The notes: a model not told the origin generated them from the sequence alone. DNA of 34,496 bases from an uncultured beta proteobacterium (GCA_903826775.1 CAIKFU010000016.1:1-34496); one strand, 5' to 3'. Shown: positions 1 through 8,225, counted from the first letter of the stretch. Numbers and translations are program-made.

Positions 1-563
1 AAATTACCCTGGGCCTGTTTTAATGTCGCCTCAAAAGGACGTGGATCAATTTGTGCGAGCAATTGACCGGCTTTAACAAGGTCACCCTCTTTAAAATAAA
101 CTTGACTTAAGACACCGGTTACTTGACTGTGAACAGTGACTGTATTTCTTGGGGTTACTGTTCCTAATGCAGTTTGAATCACTGTAATATCCCCTAGTTT
201 TACTGGGGCAGTTACAACCGATACACCTCTTGATTTTGAGTCGTAACCATTTTTGTCACCAAGATAACCCCCAATAATTTTCCAAATAATGGTTATTAAT
301 AATAAAAAAATGATTAAAAAGATTATAAAAAATGCCCTATTACTAATAGAAAATGTGTCGAGTCTAAATAGTCTCTTTATCAAATTTTCTAATTTGGATT
401 TGCTAAATACAAAAAAGGCGTTTGAAATTTTTAGAATGAATAAGCATAAAAAGCTTGTCTTTGCCTTAACATAGCAGTTAAGTTTATTAAAAAATGGATT
501 TTTTAGTAAACTTAGCGACACTTTATTGATTGCTAATTTTAGCTTTTCAAATAATTTTTTCAT
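1..563 (-). CDS. mdtA: RND efflux membrane fusion (adaptor) protein, MdtA-like, N-terminal part only
   Basis: The minus-strand frame is open from an ATG at 563 to the window edge, giving 187 residues with the C-terminal part missing. Residues about 118-187 read like the first beta-barrel and biotinyl-lipoyl segment of MdtA/AcrA-type adaptors, including [20 protein letters not shown] and [19 protein letters not shown]. Such proteins link an inner-membrane RND pump to an outer-membrane channel. One hydrophobic helix at about residues 77-97 should anchor it in the inner membrane. The odd part is the roughly 75 residues before this helix, rich in Lys, Phe and Leu; known adaptors usually begin only a few residues before the helix. 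No other ATG lies between 563 and the helix, and no clear Shine-Dalgarno precedes 563, so the true start could be a TTG or other codon further in. Family confident, start uncertain. Confidence 0.8.
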   Translation of the reverse strand, partial: MKKLFEKLKLAINKVSLSLLKNPFFNKLNCYVKAKTSFLCLFILKISNAFFVFSKSKLENLIKRLFRLDTFSISNRAFFIIFLIIFLLLITIIWKIIGGYLGDKNGYDSKSRGVSVVTAPVKLGDITVIQTALGTVTPRNTVTVHSQVTGVLSQVYFKEGDLVKAGQLLAQIDPRPFEATLKQAQGN

Positions 564-1070
564 GGATGTGCTAAGCGTCTAATTGGCATACTGATGATTG
601 TAAGATGAATCCCTACAATTTTAGGAAAGCGTTCTGGTAATTAACCCTGATTTATTTAATAAGTACTAATATTGGCATCTTACATAAAATACTGATTATT
701 AATCTTAGACGGGTTCCAACTAAGAATACTTACGTATTTTTTTATATATTGTTGCCCATTTGAATATATGAGGTTTTCCAAAGTTCACTTAGAAAATATA
801 GTTGTAGTATTTCAAACGGTTGGGGATTTTCTATTATTAAGCTTACCTTATAAAATAATACTCAATATGAATAATGGATTTTGCCTAACTATTGCGAGCT
901 CTTTTATGTATTTTGTTTTGAATCTCTCGGTGATGGCGGCAGGTGGTGTATTTAGTTCCAATACTTACAATGTATCTAATTGTTTCTAAATCAATTCATT
1001 TGATTCTGGATGTCAAGGATTTAGATGGCTGTTATTTTCTTTAACTTAACATGTTGGACTTTTTAAATAT
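564..1070. other. Intergenic region between the divergent mdtA-like and acyl-CoA dehydrogenase genes
   Basis: This AT-rich gap of about 500 bp should hold the promoters of both divergent genes. It includes an 18-bp element (661-678) that recurs before the LVIVD gene. A 73-codon frame (768-989) is open here but has no ribosome-binding site and no family resemblance, so I do not call it a gene. I see no RNA gene. Confidence 0.5.
661..678. promoter_or_regulatory. 18-bp element shared with the region upstream of the LVIVD gene
   Basis: The 18 bases beginning AAGTAC and ending ATTGGCAT match positions 5553-5570 at 16 of 18 positions. Both copies lie in non-coding gaps upstream of plus-strand catabolic genes, about 390 and 240 bp from the start codons. 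A common regulator site is a reasonable inference; no regulator gene is in the window. Confidence 0.4.
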
Positions 1071-2240
1071 ATGAACCATCCCATTCCCAAAATTGATCAA
1101 TATCAGGACATGCGAGAAGCCTTGCGTGATCTTTGTGGAAATTTTGATTCTGCGTATTGGCAAGGAATCGATCATGAACGTTCCTATCCTGAGGCATTTG
1201 TCGATGCCATGACTAAAGCTGGTTGGTTAGCCGCCTTGATTCCCGAGTCGTACGGTGGTTCGGGGCTTGGCATTGCGGAAGCTTCGGTCATTATGGAAGA
1301 AATTAACCTCTCAGGCGGCAACGCGGGTTCATGCCATGGACAAATGTACAACATGGGCACATTACTTCGTCACGGATCAGATATACAAAAGAAATTCTAC
1401 TTACCCAAAATTGCAACTGGCGAACTTCGATTGCAAACTATGGCGGTCACAGAGCCAACTACAGGAACCGATACAACTAAACTAAAAACGACTGCGGTTA
1501 AGAAAGGTGATAAGTATGTGGTTAACGGTCAGAAAGTTTGGATTTCCCGGATTCAACACTCTGACCTGATGATTCTATTGGCCCGTACGACTCCCTTGCT
1601 TGAAGTGAAGAAAAAGTCCGAAGGCATGTCGATCTTTATCGTCAATCTTGCTGATGCGATTGGAATGGGGATGGAGATTCGCCCGATTGCTAATATGGTA
1701 AATCATGAGACCAATGAAGTGTTTTTTGATAACTTGGAAATCCCGGCCGAAAACCTCATTGGTCAGGAGGGGCAGGGATTCAAATACATCCTCGATGGCC
1801 TGAATGCGGAGCGCACTCTGATTGCGGCTGAGTGCATTGGGGATGCTTATTGGTTTATTGATAAAGCAAGGCGTTATGCAAATGACCGTGTAGTATTTGA
1901 TCGCCCGATTGGCAAAAACCAAGGAATTCAGTTTCCGATTACTGATGCTTATATTGAAACTGAAGCTGCCAATTTAATGCGTTTTAAAGCTTGCGATTTA
2001 TTTGATAGCAGACAGCCTTGTGGTGCTGAAGCCAATATGGCTAAGTATCTTGCAGCCAAGGCTTCTTGGGAAGCAGCAAATGTTTGCTTGCAAACCCATG
2101 GTGGCTTTGGTTTTGCCAATGAGTACGATGTGGAGCGCAAGTTCCGAGAAACCCGCCTTTATCAGGTTGCTCCAATATCTACAAATTTGATTTACTCATA
2201 CATAGCCGAACATGTTCTTGGATTGCCAAGATCCTTCTAA
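1071..2240 (+). CDS. Acyl-CoA dehydrogenase family protein
   Basis: This 389-residue FAD enzyme of usual acyl-CoA dehydrogenase length would oxidise an acyl-CoA at alpha-beta carbons in the cytoplasm, passing electrons to ETF. The middle domain has the family pattern QTMAVTEPTTGTD (about 122-134) followed by GQKVWIS (153-159). The C-terminal helical domain has QTHGGFGF (341-348). The usual catalytic YEG near the C-terminus is YQV here (364-366), so the Glu is missing. Glu247 in GLNAER falls where isovaleryl-CoA dehydrogenase carries its catalytic base, so it probably takes over that role. The ATG at 1071 has only a weak ribosome-binding site; the next Met, at residue 14, is no better placed. 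The CoA-transferase gene starts 2 bp after the stop, so the two are cotranscribed and probably act on the same acid: activation to CoA, then desaturation. Substrate unknown. Confidence 0.92.
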   Translation: MNHPIPKIDQYQDMREALRDLCGNFDSAYWQGIDHERSYPEAFVDAMTKAGWLAALIPESYGGSGLGIAEASVIMEEINLSGGNAGSCHGQMYNMGTLLRHGSDIQKKFYLPKIATGELRLQTMAVTEPTTGTDTTKLKTTAVKKGDKYVVNGQKVWISRIQHSDLMILLARTTPLLEVKKKSEGMSIFIVNLADAIGMGMEIRPIANMVNHETNEVFFDNLEIPAENLIGQEGQGFKYILDGLNAERTLIAAECIGDAYWFIDKARRYANDRVVFDRPIGKNQGIQFPITDAYIETEAANLMRFKACDLFDSRQPCGAEANMAKYLAAKASWEAANVCLQTHGGFGFANEYDVERKFRETRLYQVAPISTNLIYSYIAEHVLGLPRSF

Positions 2241-2241
2241 T

Positions 2242-3441
2242 ATGACTAATGATAAATTAAATTCTCGTCCGCTTGATGGAATTACCGTAGTGTCTTTGGA
2301 GCATGCAATTGCGGCGCCTTTCTGCACAAGGCAATTGGCTGATTTAGGTGCTCGCGTTATAAAAATTGAGCGCCCAGGTGGTGGAGATTTTGCAAGAGAT
2401 TATGATGATCGGGTTAAGGGCTTGTCCTCACATTTTGTTTGGGTTAATCGGTCTAAGGAAAGCTTGACTTTAGATTTAAAGCAGCCAATTGCTCTCGGTG
2501 TATTAATAGATCTTCTAAAAAATGCTGATGTCTTAGTGCAAAATTTGGCCCCAGGCGCAACCGCTCGAATGGGTTTAACATCAGAATTCTTGCAAAAGCA
2601 AAATCCAAAATTAATCATTTGCAATATTTCAGGTTATGGTGAAAATGGGCCTTACCGAGATAAAAAAGCATACGATTTGCTAATTCAAAGTGAGGCTGGA
2701 TTTTTATCAATTACAGGCACTCCTGATACTCCTAGCAAGGCTGGTAATTCAATGGCTGACATTGCTGCGGGAATGTACGCCTATACCAATATACTTGCTG
2801 CGCTGCTTCAACGACAAAAGTCTGGCCTGGGGTCGACTATTGATGTGTCAATGCTTGAGTCTTTGGCTGAATGGATGGGGTATCCTATGTATTACGCTTT
2901 TGATGGCGCAACTCCGCCTCCTAGAAATGGCGCATCTCATGCCACAATTTATCCTTACGGCCCCTTCAAAGCAGGCGACGGGGGTACCGTAATGCTTGGG
3001 CTTCAGAATGAACGCGAGTGGGCCTCATTTTGTGAAGTGGTTTTAGGCGATCCCGTTTTATCGCAAGACGAACGATTTGATAGCAACTCGAAGCGGAATC
3101 AAAATCGTGAATCGCTATTGTCAATTATTAATACATGTTTTGTGCAATTGTCTACTGAAGAGGTGATTCTTAAATTGGATAAGGCGCAAATAGCAAATGC
3201 CCTTTTAAACGATATGAGCGGGTTATGGAATCACGATCAGTTACGCGCCAGAAATCGTTGGGCTGAAGTGGGTTCTCCAGTTGGAATGTTGCCTTCTTTG
3301 CTTCCTCCTGGAGTAAACAATGCTTTTGAATATCGTATGGATGCAATACCGGCAATCGGTGAGCATACCAATAGCATATTGCGGGAGATTGGAATGAGCG
3401 ATATTCAAATTTCAGAACTTGTAAAAACCAATGCAATTTGA
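2242..3441 (+). CDS. CaiB/BaiF (family III) CoA-transferase
   Basis: A family III CoA-transferase of 399 residues, moving CoA from one acyl-CoA to a carboxylic acid in the cytoplasm. The N-terminus has LDGITVVSLEHAIAAPFCTR and the glycine-rich KIERPGGGDFAR. GYGENGPY (131-138) is the usual substrate-loop signature. Asp173 in MADIAAGMYA is in the position of the catalytic Asp (Asp169 in formyl-CoA transferase). The longest frame opens at 2212, inside the dehydrogenase gene, but the ATG at 2242 lies just after the dehydrogenase stop and matches family N-termini, so I use it. Translational coupling with the upstream gene is likely. A hairpin terminator follows. The acid substrate cannot be inferred beyond a partner of the upstream acyl-CoA dehydrogenase. 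Confidence 0.92.
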   Translation: MTNDKLNSRPLDGITVVSLEHAIAAPFCTRQLADLGARVIKIERPGGGDFARDYDDRVKGLSSHFVWVNRSKESLTLDLKQPIALGVLIDLLKNADVLVQNLAPGATARMGLTSEFLQKQNPKLIICNISGYGENGPYRDKKAYDLLIQSEAGFLSITGTPDTPSKAGNSMADIAAGMYAYTNILAALLQRQKSGLGSTIDVSMLESLAEWMGYPMYYAFDGATPPPRNGASHATIYPYGPFKAGDGGTVMLGLQNEREWASFCEVVLGDPVLSQDERFDSNSKRNQNRESLLSIINTCFVQLSTEEVILKLDKAQIANALLNDMSGLWNHDQLRARNRWAEVGSPVGMLPSLLPPGVNNAFEYRMDAIPAIGEHTNSILREIGMSDIQISELVKTNAI

Positions 3442-3510
3442 AGGTTGATTACCTCATAGTTTTTTTAAAGCGGTGGAAGCATGCAAGAAGATTGCGTACT
3501 GCAAAAATAT

Positions 3511-3549
3511 AAGACCATAACCTTATTGGGGATTATGGTCTTGTTTTAA
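3511..3549. terminator. Bidirectional hairpin terminator between convergent genes
   Basis: A perfect 10-bp inverted repeat (3511-3520 AAGACCATAA, 3533-3542 TTATGGTCTT) has a 12-nt loop. A short T-rich stretch follows on the plus side and an A-rich stretch precedes it, which reads as T-rich for minus-strand transcription. It sits between the CoA-transferase and the minus-strand GlcG-like gene. Confidence 0.75.
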
Positions 3550-3570
3550 ATAGGTAATTAAAATACCAAA

Positions 3571-4044
3571 TTAGGTGATGCTTACAGCCTCTTTAGGAAT
3601 TGGCGTAAGGTTTACCAACTTGATGCCGCCAATTGCGCAAAATTCATCTTTTTCGGATGCGTCCCCGCTAATTCCGACAGCACCTATAACTTGATCTTCC
3701 TTATTTATTATCAGCACGCCACCTGGAACCGGAACAAATTTTCCATTTGAGGCTGCTGCTACCGCTCCTTGAAACGCAACACGTTCTGCAAGGTTTTTTC
3801 CAATTTGACGAGAAGATAAGCCCATTCCTAATGCACCCCAAGCTTTGCCAAATGCAATATCAAAACGAAGAATTCCGCTACCATCGTCCCTCTTAAAACA
3901 AACTAAATTTCCGCCAGAATCTAAGATTGCTACAGACATTGGCATAAATTTATGGAGGGCTCGTAGTCTTAACGCTTCATCTGCAATTTTGGAGGCAGTC
4001 ATCAAATCTAGACTTGAATAGACTCCGTACATTTTTTCGGACAT
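3571..4044 (-). CDS. GlcG/HbpS family protein (heme-degrading-domain-like)
   Basis: A 157-residue protein of the GlcG/HbpS family, small alpha/beta proteins found next to catabolic dehydrogenases and, in some actinobacteria, shown to bind heme. Family patterns visible are ALHKFMPMSVAILDSGGNLV near the N-terminus, FDIAFGKAWGAL (about 61-72) and the glycine-rich C-terminal run VPGGVLIINKEDQVIGAVGI with SGDASEKDEFCAIGGI. There is no signal peptide, so it should be cytoplasmic. It lies 54 bp downstream of the hydroxyisobutyrate-dehydrogenase-like gene on the same strand and is probably cotranscribed. The exact biochemical role of this family in catabolic clusters is not established. Confidence 0.85.
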   Translation of the reverse strand: MSEKMYGVYSSLDLMTASKIADEALRLRALHKFMPMSVAILDSGGNLVCFKRDDGSGILRFDIAFGKAWGALGMGLSSRQIGKNLAERVAFQGAVAAASNGKFVPVPGGVLIINKEDQVIGAVGISGDASEKDEFCAIGGIKLVNLTPIPKEAVSIT

Positions 4045-4098
4045 TGTTTAACCTTTAAGGTTGTGGTTGGATAGGTTTACTCTGTAAGTCGTTTTAAA

Positions 4099-5070
4099 TT
4101 ATTTTTTAGAAGATTTGGGGGTGGACTTGGTCTTTAATGGTTTTGACCAGCGCTCAAGAACCTCATAAACTACAGCCGTATCTCGTTTTGCATGACCTAA
4201 AGCTTTGGCAGCATGATAAATGGGGGCGCACGCATTAAAGAGTGGGGTTGGAACAGAATATTCTTTAATCGCTTCGCCGATTAGATGCATATCTTTAGCC
4301 CAAACTTCAATTTTCATCGTTGCATCATCCCATGAACGTTCAGCCATAGCTGGACCACGCACTTGGAACATTCTTGAGCTGCCCGCACCATCAGAAATAA
4401 CGTCAACCACCTTATGTGGGTCGAGTCCCATTTGCGCTCCTAACAGTATGGCCTCAGCCGCTGATACGTTGTGAATTGCAACCAATAAATTTGCAATTAA
4501 CTTCATTTGCATTCCGCAACCAAACTCACCAACGTTGTAATTAACTCGGGCAAAACCGGCAAACACGGGCTCCATTTTTTTGATTAATTTGGCATCTCCA
4601 CTTGCGTAAATAGCCAAATCACGTGTTTTAGCTTGAGCCCCTGTTCCGGAGAGAGGGCAGTCTAATAAGTTAATTCCTTTTTTAGAGAGAATTTCTTTTG
4701 CTGCCAATTTAGCTGTATTCGGGAGGGTGCTAAGTTCAGCGACTATTGTTCCCTTCGCGGAATTTTTTGCAATCGCCTCAACACTAGACTCAAGTACCGG
4801 AACTGAAGGAATCGACATTAGAATAAGGGAGTTATGACTTGCCAGCTCCTCCACAGTTTTTGCTATTTTAACGCCTGCTTTTGCTAGTAATTTTTGTTGT
4901 TCAAGGCTGGGGTCGTAACCTTCTACTGTAAATCCTGATTTAACTAGATTGGTGGCGATAGCAGAACCCATAATTCCAAGACCAATAACCCCAACATTAA
5001 TTGGATTATTTTTAACAGCATTTTTGGAAATTTTTTTACTGGGTTTGGTTTTTTTAATAGAAGTTGACAA
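4099..5070 (-). CDS. NAD(P)-dependent beta-hydroxyacid dehydrogenase (3-hydroxyisobutyrate dehydrogenase family)
   Basis: A cytoplasmic oxidoreductase of 323 residues that would oxidise a beta-hydroxyacid or reduce the matching semialdehyde. The Rossmann motif VGVIGLGIMG is at 26-35, the substrate loop DCPLSGTGAQAKTRDL at 137-152 and the catalytic Lys190 in QMKLIANLL, with WAKDMHLI at 257-264 as in the family. The start appears to be TTG at 5070, with AGGTG five bases upstream; the first internal Met lies inside the nucleotide-binding loop and is too late. Both ends carry Lys-rich extensions (about residues 1-22 and 310-323) outside the usual fold. The family also includes tartronate semialdehyde and glyoxylate reductases, so the substrate is open. 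First gene of a two-gene minus-strand unit. Confidence 0.88.
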   Translation of the reverse strand: MSTSIKKTKPSKKISKNAVKNNPINVGVIGLGIMGSAIATNLVKSGFTVEGYDPSLEQQKLLAKAGVKIAKTVEELASHNSLILMSIPSVPVLESSVEAIAKNSAKGTIVAELSTLPNTAKLAAKEILSKKGINLLDCPLSGTGAQAKTRDLAIYASGDAKLIKKMEPVFAGFARVNYNVGEFGCGMQMKLIANLLVAIHNVSAAEAILLGAQMGLDPHKVVDVISDGAGSSRMFQVRGPAMAERSWDDATMKIEVWAKDMHLIGEAIKEYSVPTPLFNACAPIYHAAKALGHAKRDTAVVYEVLERWSKPLKTKSTPKSSKK

Positions 5071-5307
5071 GATATCACCTGTGTATATGTTGATGGTTAG
5101 GATTTAGGTTTGATTTTTAGAGTTTATTTAAACAATAATTCAATTTAAAAATTTAAGGATAGTTATGAGGGCTGGAACATTAATGGTCTTTCCCTCTTGA
5201 GTTTAATTGGTAAAAGCGAATCGGTTGAGTTGGAAATGGGAAAAAATTAAATTGAGGAGATCCAATCAACAGTTTTTGATGATGAAGATGAATATTTTCA
5301 CTGTGAG

Positions 5308-5418
5308 TCATGTAGTTGCCTCCCATTCATTGGGTGTCTCCTTATAGATTTTATATTTGGCTGCCATTTTGGCAAACAGTTCCGTAAGATCTTCATTATA
5401 GTAAAAATCCGCATTAAT
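5308..5418 (-). pseudogene. Possible 3-prime remnant of a lost gene
   Basis: Between a TAA (5419-5421) and a TGA (5308-5310), the minus strand reads 36 codons with protein-like composition, including DFYYNEDLTELFAKMAAKYK followed by IYKETPNEWE. There is no start codon with a ribosome-binding site, and the DNA upstream does not read as coding in any frame. It looks like the C-terminal end of a decayed gene. I could not assign a family. It could also be chance, given its length. Confidence 0.3.
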
Positions 5419-5489
5419 TTATAGAGCTCAAAATTAAAAAAATGCGTATTCAATTAACTATCAATGACCCATTTCAGTTCTGGACACCA

Positions 5490-5570
5490 AATTAAGTACT
5501 CAATGCAATCTGATAATTTAAAACCGTTTTAGGTCCGTTTATCAGATGAATTAAGTACGAAAATTGGCAT
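5490..5570. promoter_or_regulatory. Nested repeat block, candidate operator upstream of the LVIVD gene
   Basis: The 10-mer AATTAAGTAC occurs at 5490-5499 and again at 5549-5558. Between the copies is a 9-bp inverted repeat, ATCTGATAA (5508-5516) and TTATCAGAT (5539-5547). The second direct repeat runs into the 18-bp element (5553-5570) also found at 661-678. This arrangement suits a multi-site regulator region, but binding is inference. Confidence 0.4.
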
Positions 5571-5810
5571 TGGAAGTTTTCTACCCTGTATTTGAACTTT
5601 CTCAATCATGGGTTGAGTGATATTTCTTATGATAGCCAAATGAACTGAAATATATATTCTTTGATTTCTAGGTAGCGTTTCTATAAGCATAGCCCCCGAT
5701 TCATGTGTGCTGGCTAAAATGACATTTGAATATTTTTTTACGGTGTAATATTAAACAATTGATTAATAACAGTCTTTTTTAAACCCTTTAATAATCTTGT
5801 TGGCTCAAAT

Positions 5811-7058
5811 ATGATTAATACAATTACCCCATCTTCACGCCCTGAACAAACCCTCGCTTTTAATATGAAACTGCTTGCACACCATGAGCTTGCTGGATAT
5901 GGGGGAATGGGTGAGGGTATTGCAATGCAAAAGACAAATGACGGCAGGCGTGTTTTATGGATGGCACATGAGTCTGCTCCTAAAAACTTTACGGCAGTAG
6001 ATGTAACAGATCCAAAAAATCCAAAACTATTGATCCAGACAGAGCTTTCTCATATGGATTTGCGATCCAATTCATTGGATGTAGTTGGGAATATGATGGC
6101 AGTTGCATATCAAGGCAAATCCATTGGTGCAAAACATGTTGGCGTTGATCTTTTTGACATAACGATTCCTGAAGAGCCAAAATTAATTTCTCATTTTGAT
6201 TGTTCCGGTCCTTATTCTCGTGGCGTTCATGCTGTATGGTTTGTTGATGAAAAGTATATCCACATGTCTTCTGGAGCCGCTGATTTTCAGCCCCGCAATC
6301 CTTTAGACGATCAGATTTATCGAATTATAGATATATCCAATCCTTCAAAGCCTGTTGAGGCTGGGCGTTGGTGGTATCCGGGGACTAGGGAGGGTGATAT
6401 AGAGCCCCCTCCAAAGCGATTGACACCTCCTTTTGACATGGGGTTTCGTGCCCACAATACGAATGTATTTCCAAGTCACCCTGATAGGGCTTATGTTGGA
6501 TACATAGATGGCGGTGCATTTATTCTGGATATTTCCGACAAGAAAAATATTAAGGTAATTTCAAAATGGAATCACTCCCCACCTTTTAATGGATTTATTC
6601 ATACCGTTCTGCCTCTGTTTAATCGCAATTTATGGATAGTAAGTGATGAGTGTGTAATGGATAATGGCGCGGATTGGCCAAAATTGGTTTGGGTATTGGA
6701 TACCAGAAACGAAGGAAACCCTGTTCCAATCGGTACTTTTCCTATGCCGCCATATGAAGCATTTTCAAAGCGAGGGGGCCGTTTTGGCGCTCATAATTTA
6801 CACGAGAACTTGCCCGGACCGTGCTCTTTTGTTTCTGAAACCATAATTATTGGCACTTTTTTTAATGCCGGTGTCCGCGTCTTTGACACTAGCAATCCAT
6901 TTAAAGTAGAGGAAATTGCTTATTATGTTCCGGGTGCTCCGAAACTTAGTCCGGCTGGCGCAATTCAATTAAATGATGTTTTTGTTGATGATCGCCAAAT
7001 TGTTTACACCATTGATCGCTTCGGTGGGGGTTTGTATATTCTAGAAATGACCATTTAG
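5811..7058 (+). CDS. LVIVD-repeat beta-propeller protein
   Basis: A 415-residue protein built of repeats that end in D-x-[TS]-x-P-like turns: DVTDPKNPKL (64-73), DITIPEEPKL (116-125), DISNPSKPVE (174-183), DISDKKNIKV (240-249) and DTSNPFKVEE (359-368). This is the LVIVD pattern, predicted to form a beta-propeller. There is no signal peptide, so it is probably cytoplasmic. Histidines recur at equivalent points, in GVHAVW (140), RAHNTN (215), FIHTVL (264) and GAHNLHEN (328, 331), which suggests a His-lined metal site in the propeller channel, as in carotenoid oxygenases and SBP56-type proteins. The CobW metallochaperone-like gene begins 10 bp downstream. Enzymatic activity is unknown for this family. 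Moderately sure of fold, not of function. Confidence 0.85.
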   Translation: MINTITPSSRPEQTLAFNMKLLAHHELAGYGGMGEGIAMQKTNDGRRVLWMAHESAPKNFTAVDVTDPKNPKLLIQTELSHMDLRSNSLDVVGNMMAVAYQGKSIGAKHVGVDLFDITIPEEPKLISHFDCSGPYSRGVHAVWFVDEKYIHMSSGAADFQPRNPLDDQIYRIIDISNPSKPVEAGRWWYPGTREGDIEPPPKRLTPPFDMGFRAHNTNVFPSHPDRAYVGYIDGGAFILDISDKKNIKVISKWNHSPPFNGFIHTVLPLFNRNLWIVSDECVMDNGADWPKLVWVLDTRNEGNPVPIGTFPMPPYEAFSKRGGRFGAHNLHENLPGPCSFVSETIIIGTFFNAGVRVFDTSNPFKVEEIAYYVPGAPKLSPAGAIQLNDVFVDDRQIVYTIDRFGGGLYILEMTI

Positions 7059-7068
7059 CGGAATTGAT

Positions 7069-8109
7069 GTGATATTTCAACGTGACCAACTGGCTGGAAA
7101 AATTCCAGTTACGGTGATTACTGGTTTTTTAGGTAGCGGAAAGACTACACTTATTTCAAAGCTGGTTGTTCACCCAGAAATGAGGCGAGTAGCCGTTGTC
7201 ATCAATGAAATCGGTGAGATTGGCATTGATCATGACCTTGTCACGATGTCCTCGGAAAATATTACCTTGCTTGCCAATGGTTGCATATGTTGTTCAGTTA
7301 GAACCGACATGCAAGAAACTCTTCGCGACTTATTTGCACGACGTATATCAGGGGCAATTTTTGATTTTGATAGAGTAATTATTGAGACCACCGGATTGGC
7401 AGATCCCGCACCGGTAGTCCAAACATTGAGCACCGATACGATGCTCGCAGCGCAATATCGACTTGACGGTTTGGTAACACTGGTAGACGCAGTAAATGGC
7501 CTATATCAGATAGAGCATTATCCAGAAAGCTTGAAGCAAATAGCAATTGCTGACCGAATTTTTATTACCAAAAGTGATTTACAGGGGGCTATCGAGCTTG
7601 ATAAGTTAACTGCTGAAATTCAGGAGATAAATCCAAGGGCTAAAATTGCTTCAATTGTTAATGGTGAGATGAATCCTTCAGAGCTAATTAATCTTGGACT
7701 GGCATCTTCCAGATCAAATGAGCAGACCATGGTGTTTTTAGGCGAGCTTCTTGATCAGACGGGATCAGAGCATTCAAAGTATCTGGGAGATTTTTCTAAA
7801 CGGCATGATCGATCTATTAAAACGCTATCACTTCGTTTCAAAGAACCGTTTACCTGGGAGGCATTTTCATCTGCTCTTGAGCTGTTAATTGCTTTAAGAG
7901 GGCCTGATCTGTTGAGGGTAAAAGGTATCGTCAATGTAATGGGAAAGCCGACAGTAGTTCAGGGTGTGCAACATATCTTTCATCCCCCAGTAACTTTAGA
8001 TCATTGGCCAACAACGGATATTGATACAAGATTGGTTTTCATTACTAAAAATATCGATACTGGAATGATTGAAAACCTCTTTAAAGCAGTAGGTGCTATT
8101 ACGAAGTAA
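7069..8109 (+). CDS. CobW/COG0523 family GTPase (putative metallochaperone)
   Basis: A G3E-class P-loop GTPase of 346 residues; the family delivers metals such as Zn, Co or Fe to target enzymes. Visible motifs are Walker A GFLGSGKT (19-26), the metal-binding GCICC (71-75), ETTGLADP (106-113) and TKSD (167-170) for guanine recognition. A CobW C-terminal domain follows from about residue 240. The start is GTG at 7069, only 10 bp after the LVIVD gene; an overlapping ATG at 7067 is out of frame. Gene order suggests that it loads metal into the upstream propeller protein, which is inference. No zinc-regulated (Zur-type) box was recognised. Confidence 0.92.
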   Translation: MIFQRDQLAGKIPVTVITGFLGSGKTTLISKLVVHPEMRRVAVVINEIGEIGIDHDLVTMSSENITLLANGCICCSVRTDMQETLRDLFARRISGAIFDFDRVIIETTGLADPAPVVQTLSTDTMLAAQYRLDGLVTLVDAVNGLYQIEHYPESLKQIAIADRIFITKSDLQGAIELDKLTAEIQEINPRAKIASIVNGEMNPSELINLGLASSRSNEQTMVFLGELLDQTGSEHSKYLGDFSKRHDRSIKTLSLRFKEPFTWEAFSSALELLIALRGPDLLRVKGIVNVMGKPTVVQGVQHIFHPPVTLDHWPTTDIDTRLVFITKNIDTGMIENLFKAVGAITK

Positions 8110-8176
8110 ATAAGTGCCTCGTTTTTTAGAAAAAGCTTTGTTAAATTCATTTATTCATTAAATAGATGTTGCTATG

Positions 8177-8196
8177 CTGATAGATCACTGATAGAT
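8177..8196. promoter_or_regulatory. Tandem 9-bp direct repeat upstream of the phasin gene
   Basis: CTGATAGAT occurs at 8177-8185 and 8188-8196, an 11-bp period that puts both copies on the same face of the helix, 30 bp before the phasin start. It may be an operator or part of the promoter. No match to a known PhaR site could be confirmed by eye. Confidence 0.3.
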
Positions 8197-8225
8197 TATC
8201 TTTATGTGATTAATTGGGAGCAATT

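Larger units (their letters stand above)
5071..5810. other. 740-bp intergenic region with repeats and a gene remnant
   Basis: This AT-rich gap separates the divergent dehydrogenase and LVIVD genes. It contains a 36-codon coding-like fragment on the minus strand (5308-5418), a nested direct/inverted repeat (5490-5558) and the second copy of the 18-bp element (5553-5570). I see no complete gene, RNA or mobile element. Confidence 0.5.

Noticed and set aside
289..474. 61-codon plus-strand frame at the left end
   Set aside because: Lies antisense to the N-terminal coding part of the MdtA-like gene, Lys/Asn-rich by AT composition only.
768..989. 73-codon plus-strand frame in the first intergenic region
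   Set aside because: No ribosome-binding site, no recognisable family, and AT-rich composition in line with non-coding DNA. Kept as unassigned intergenic sequence.
5490..5570. Insertion sequence end
   Set aside because: Repeats are short, no transposase or second terminus is nearby, and the sequence overlaps a motif shared with another promoter region.
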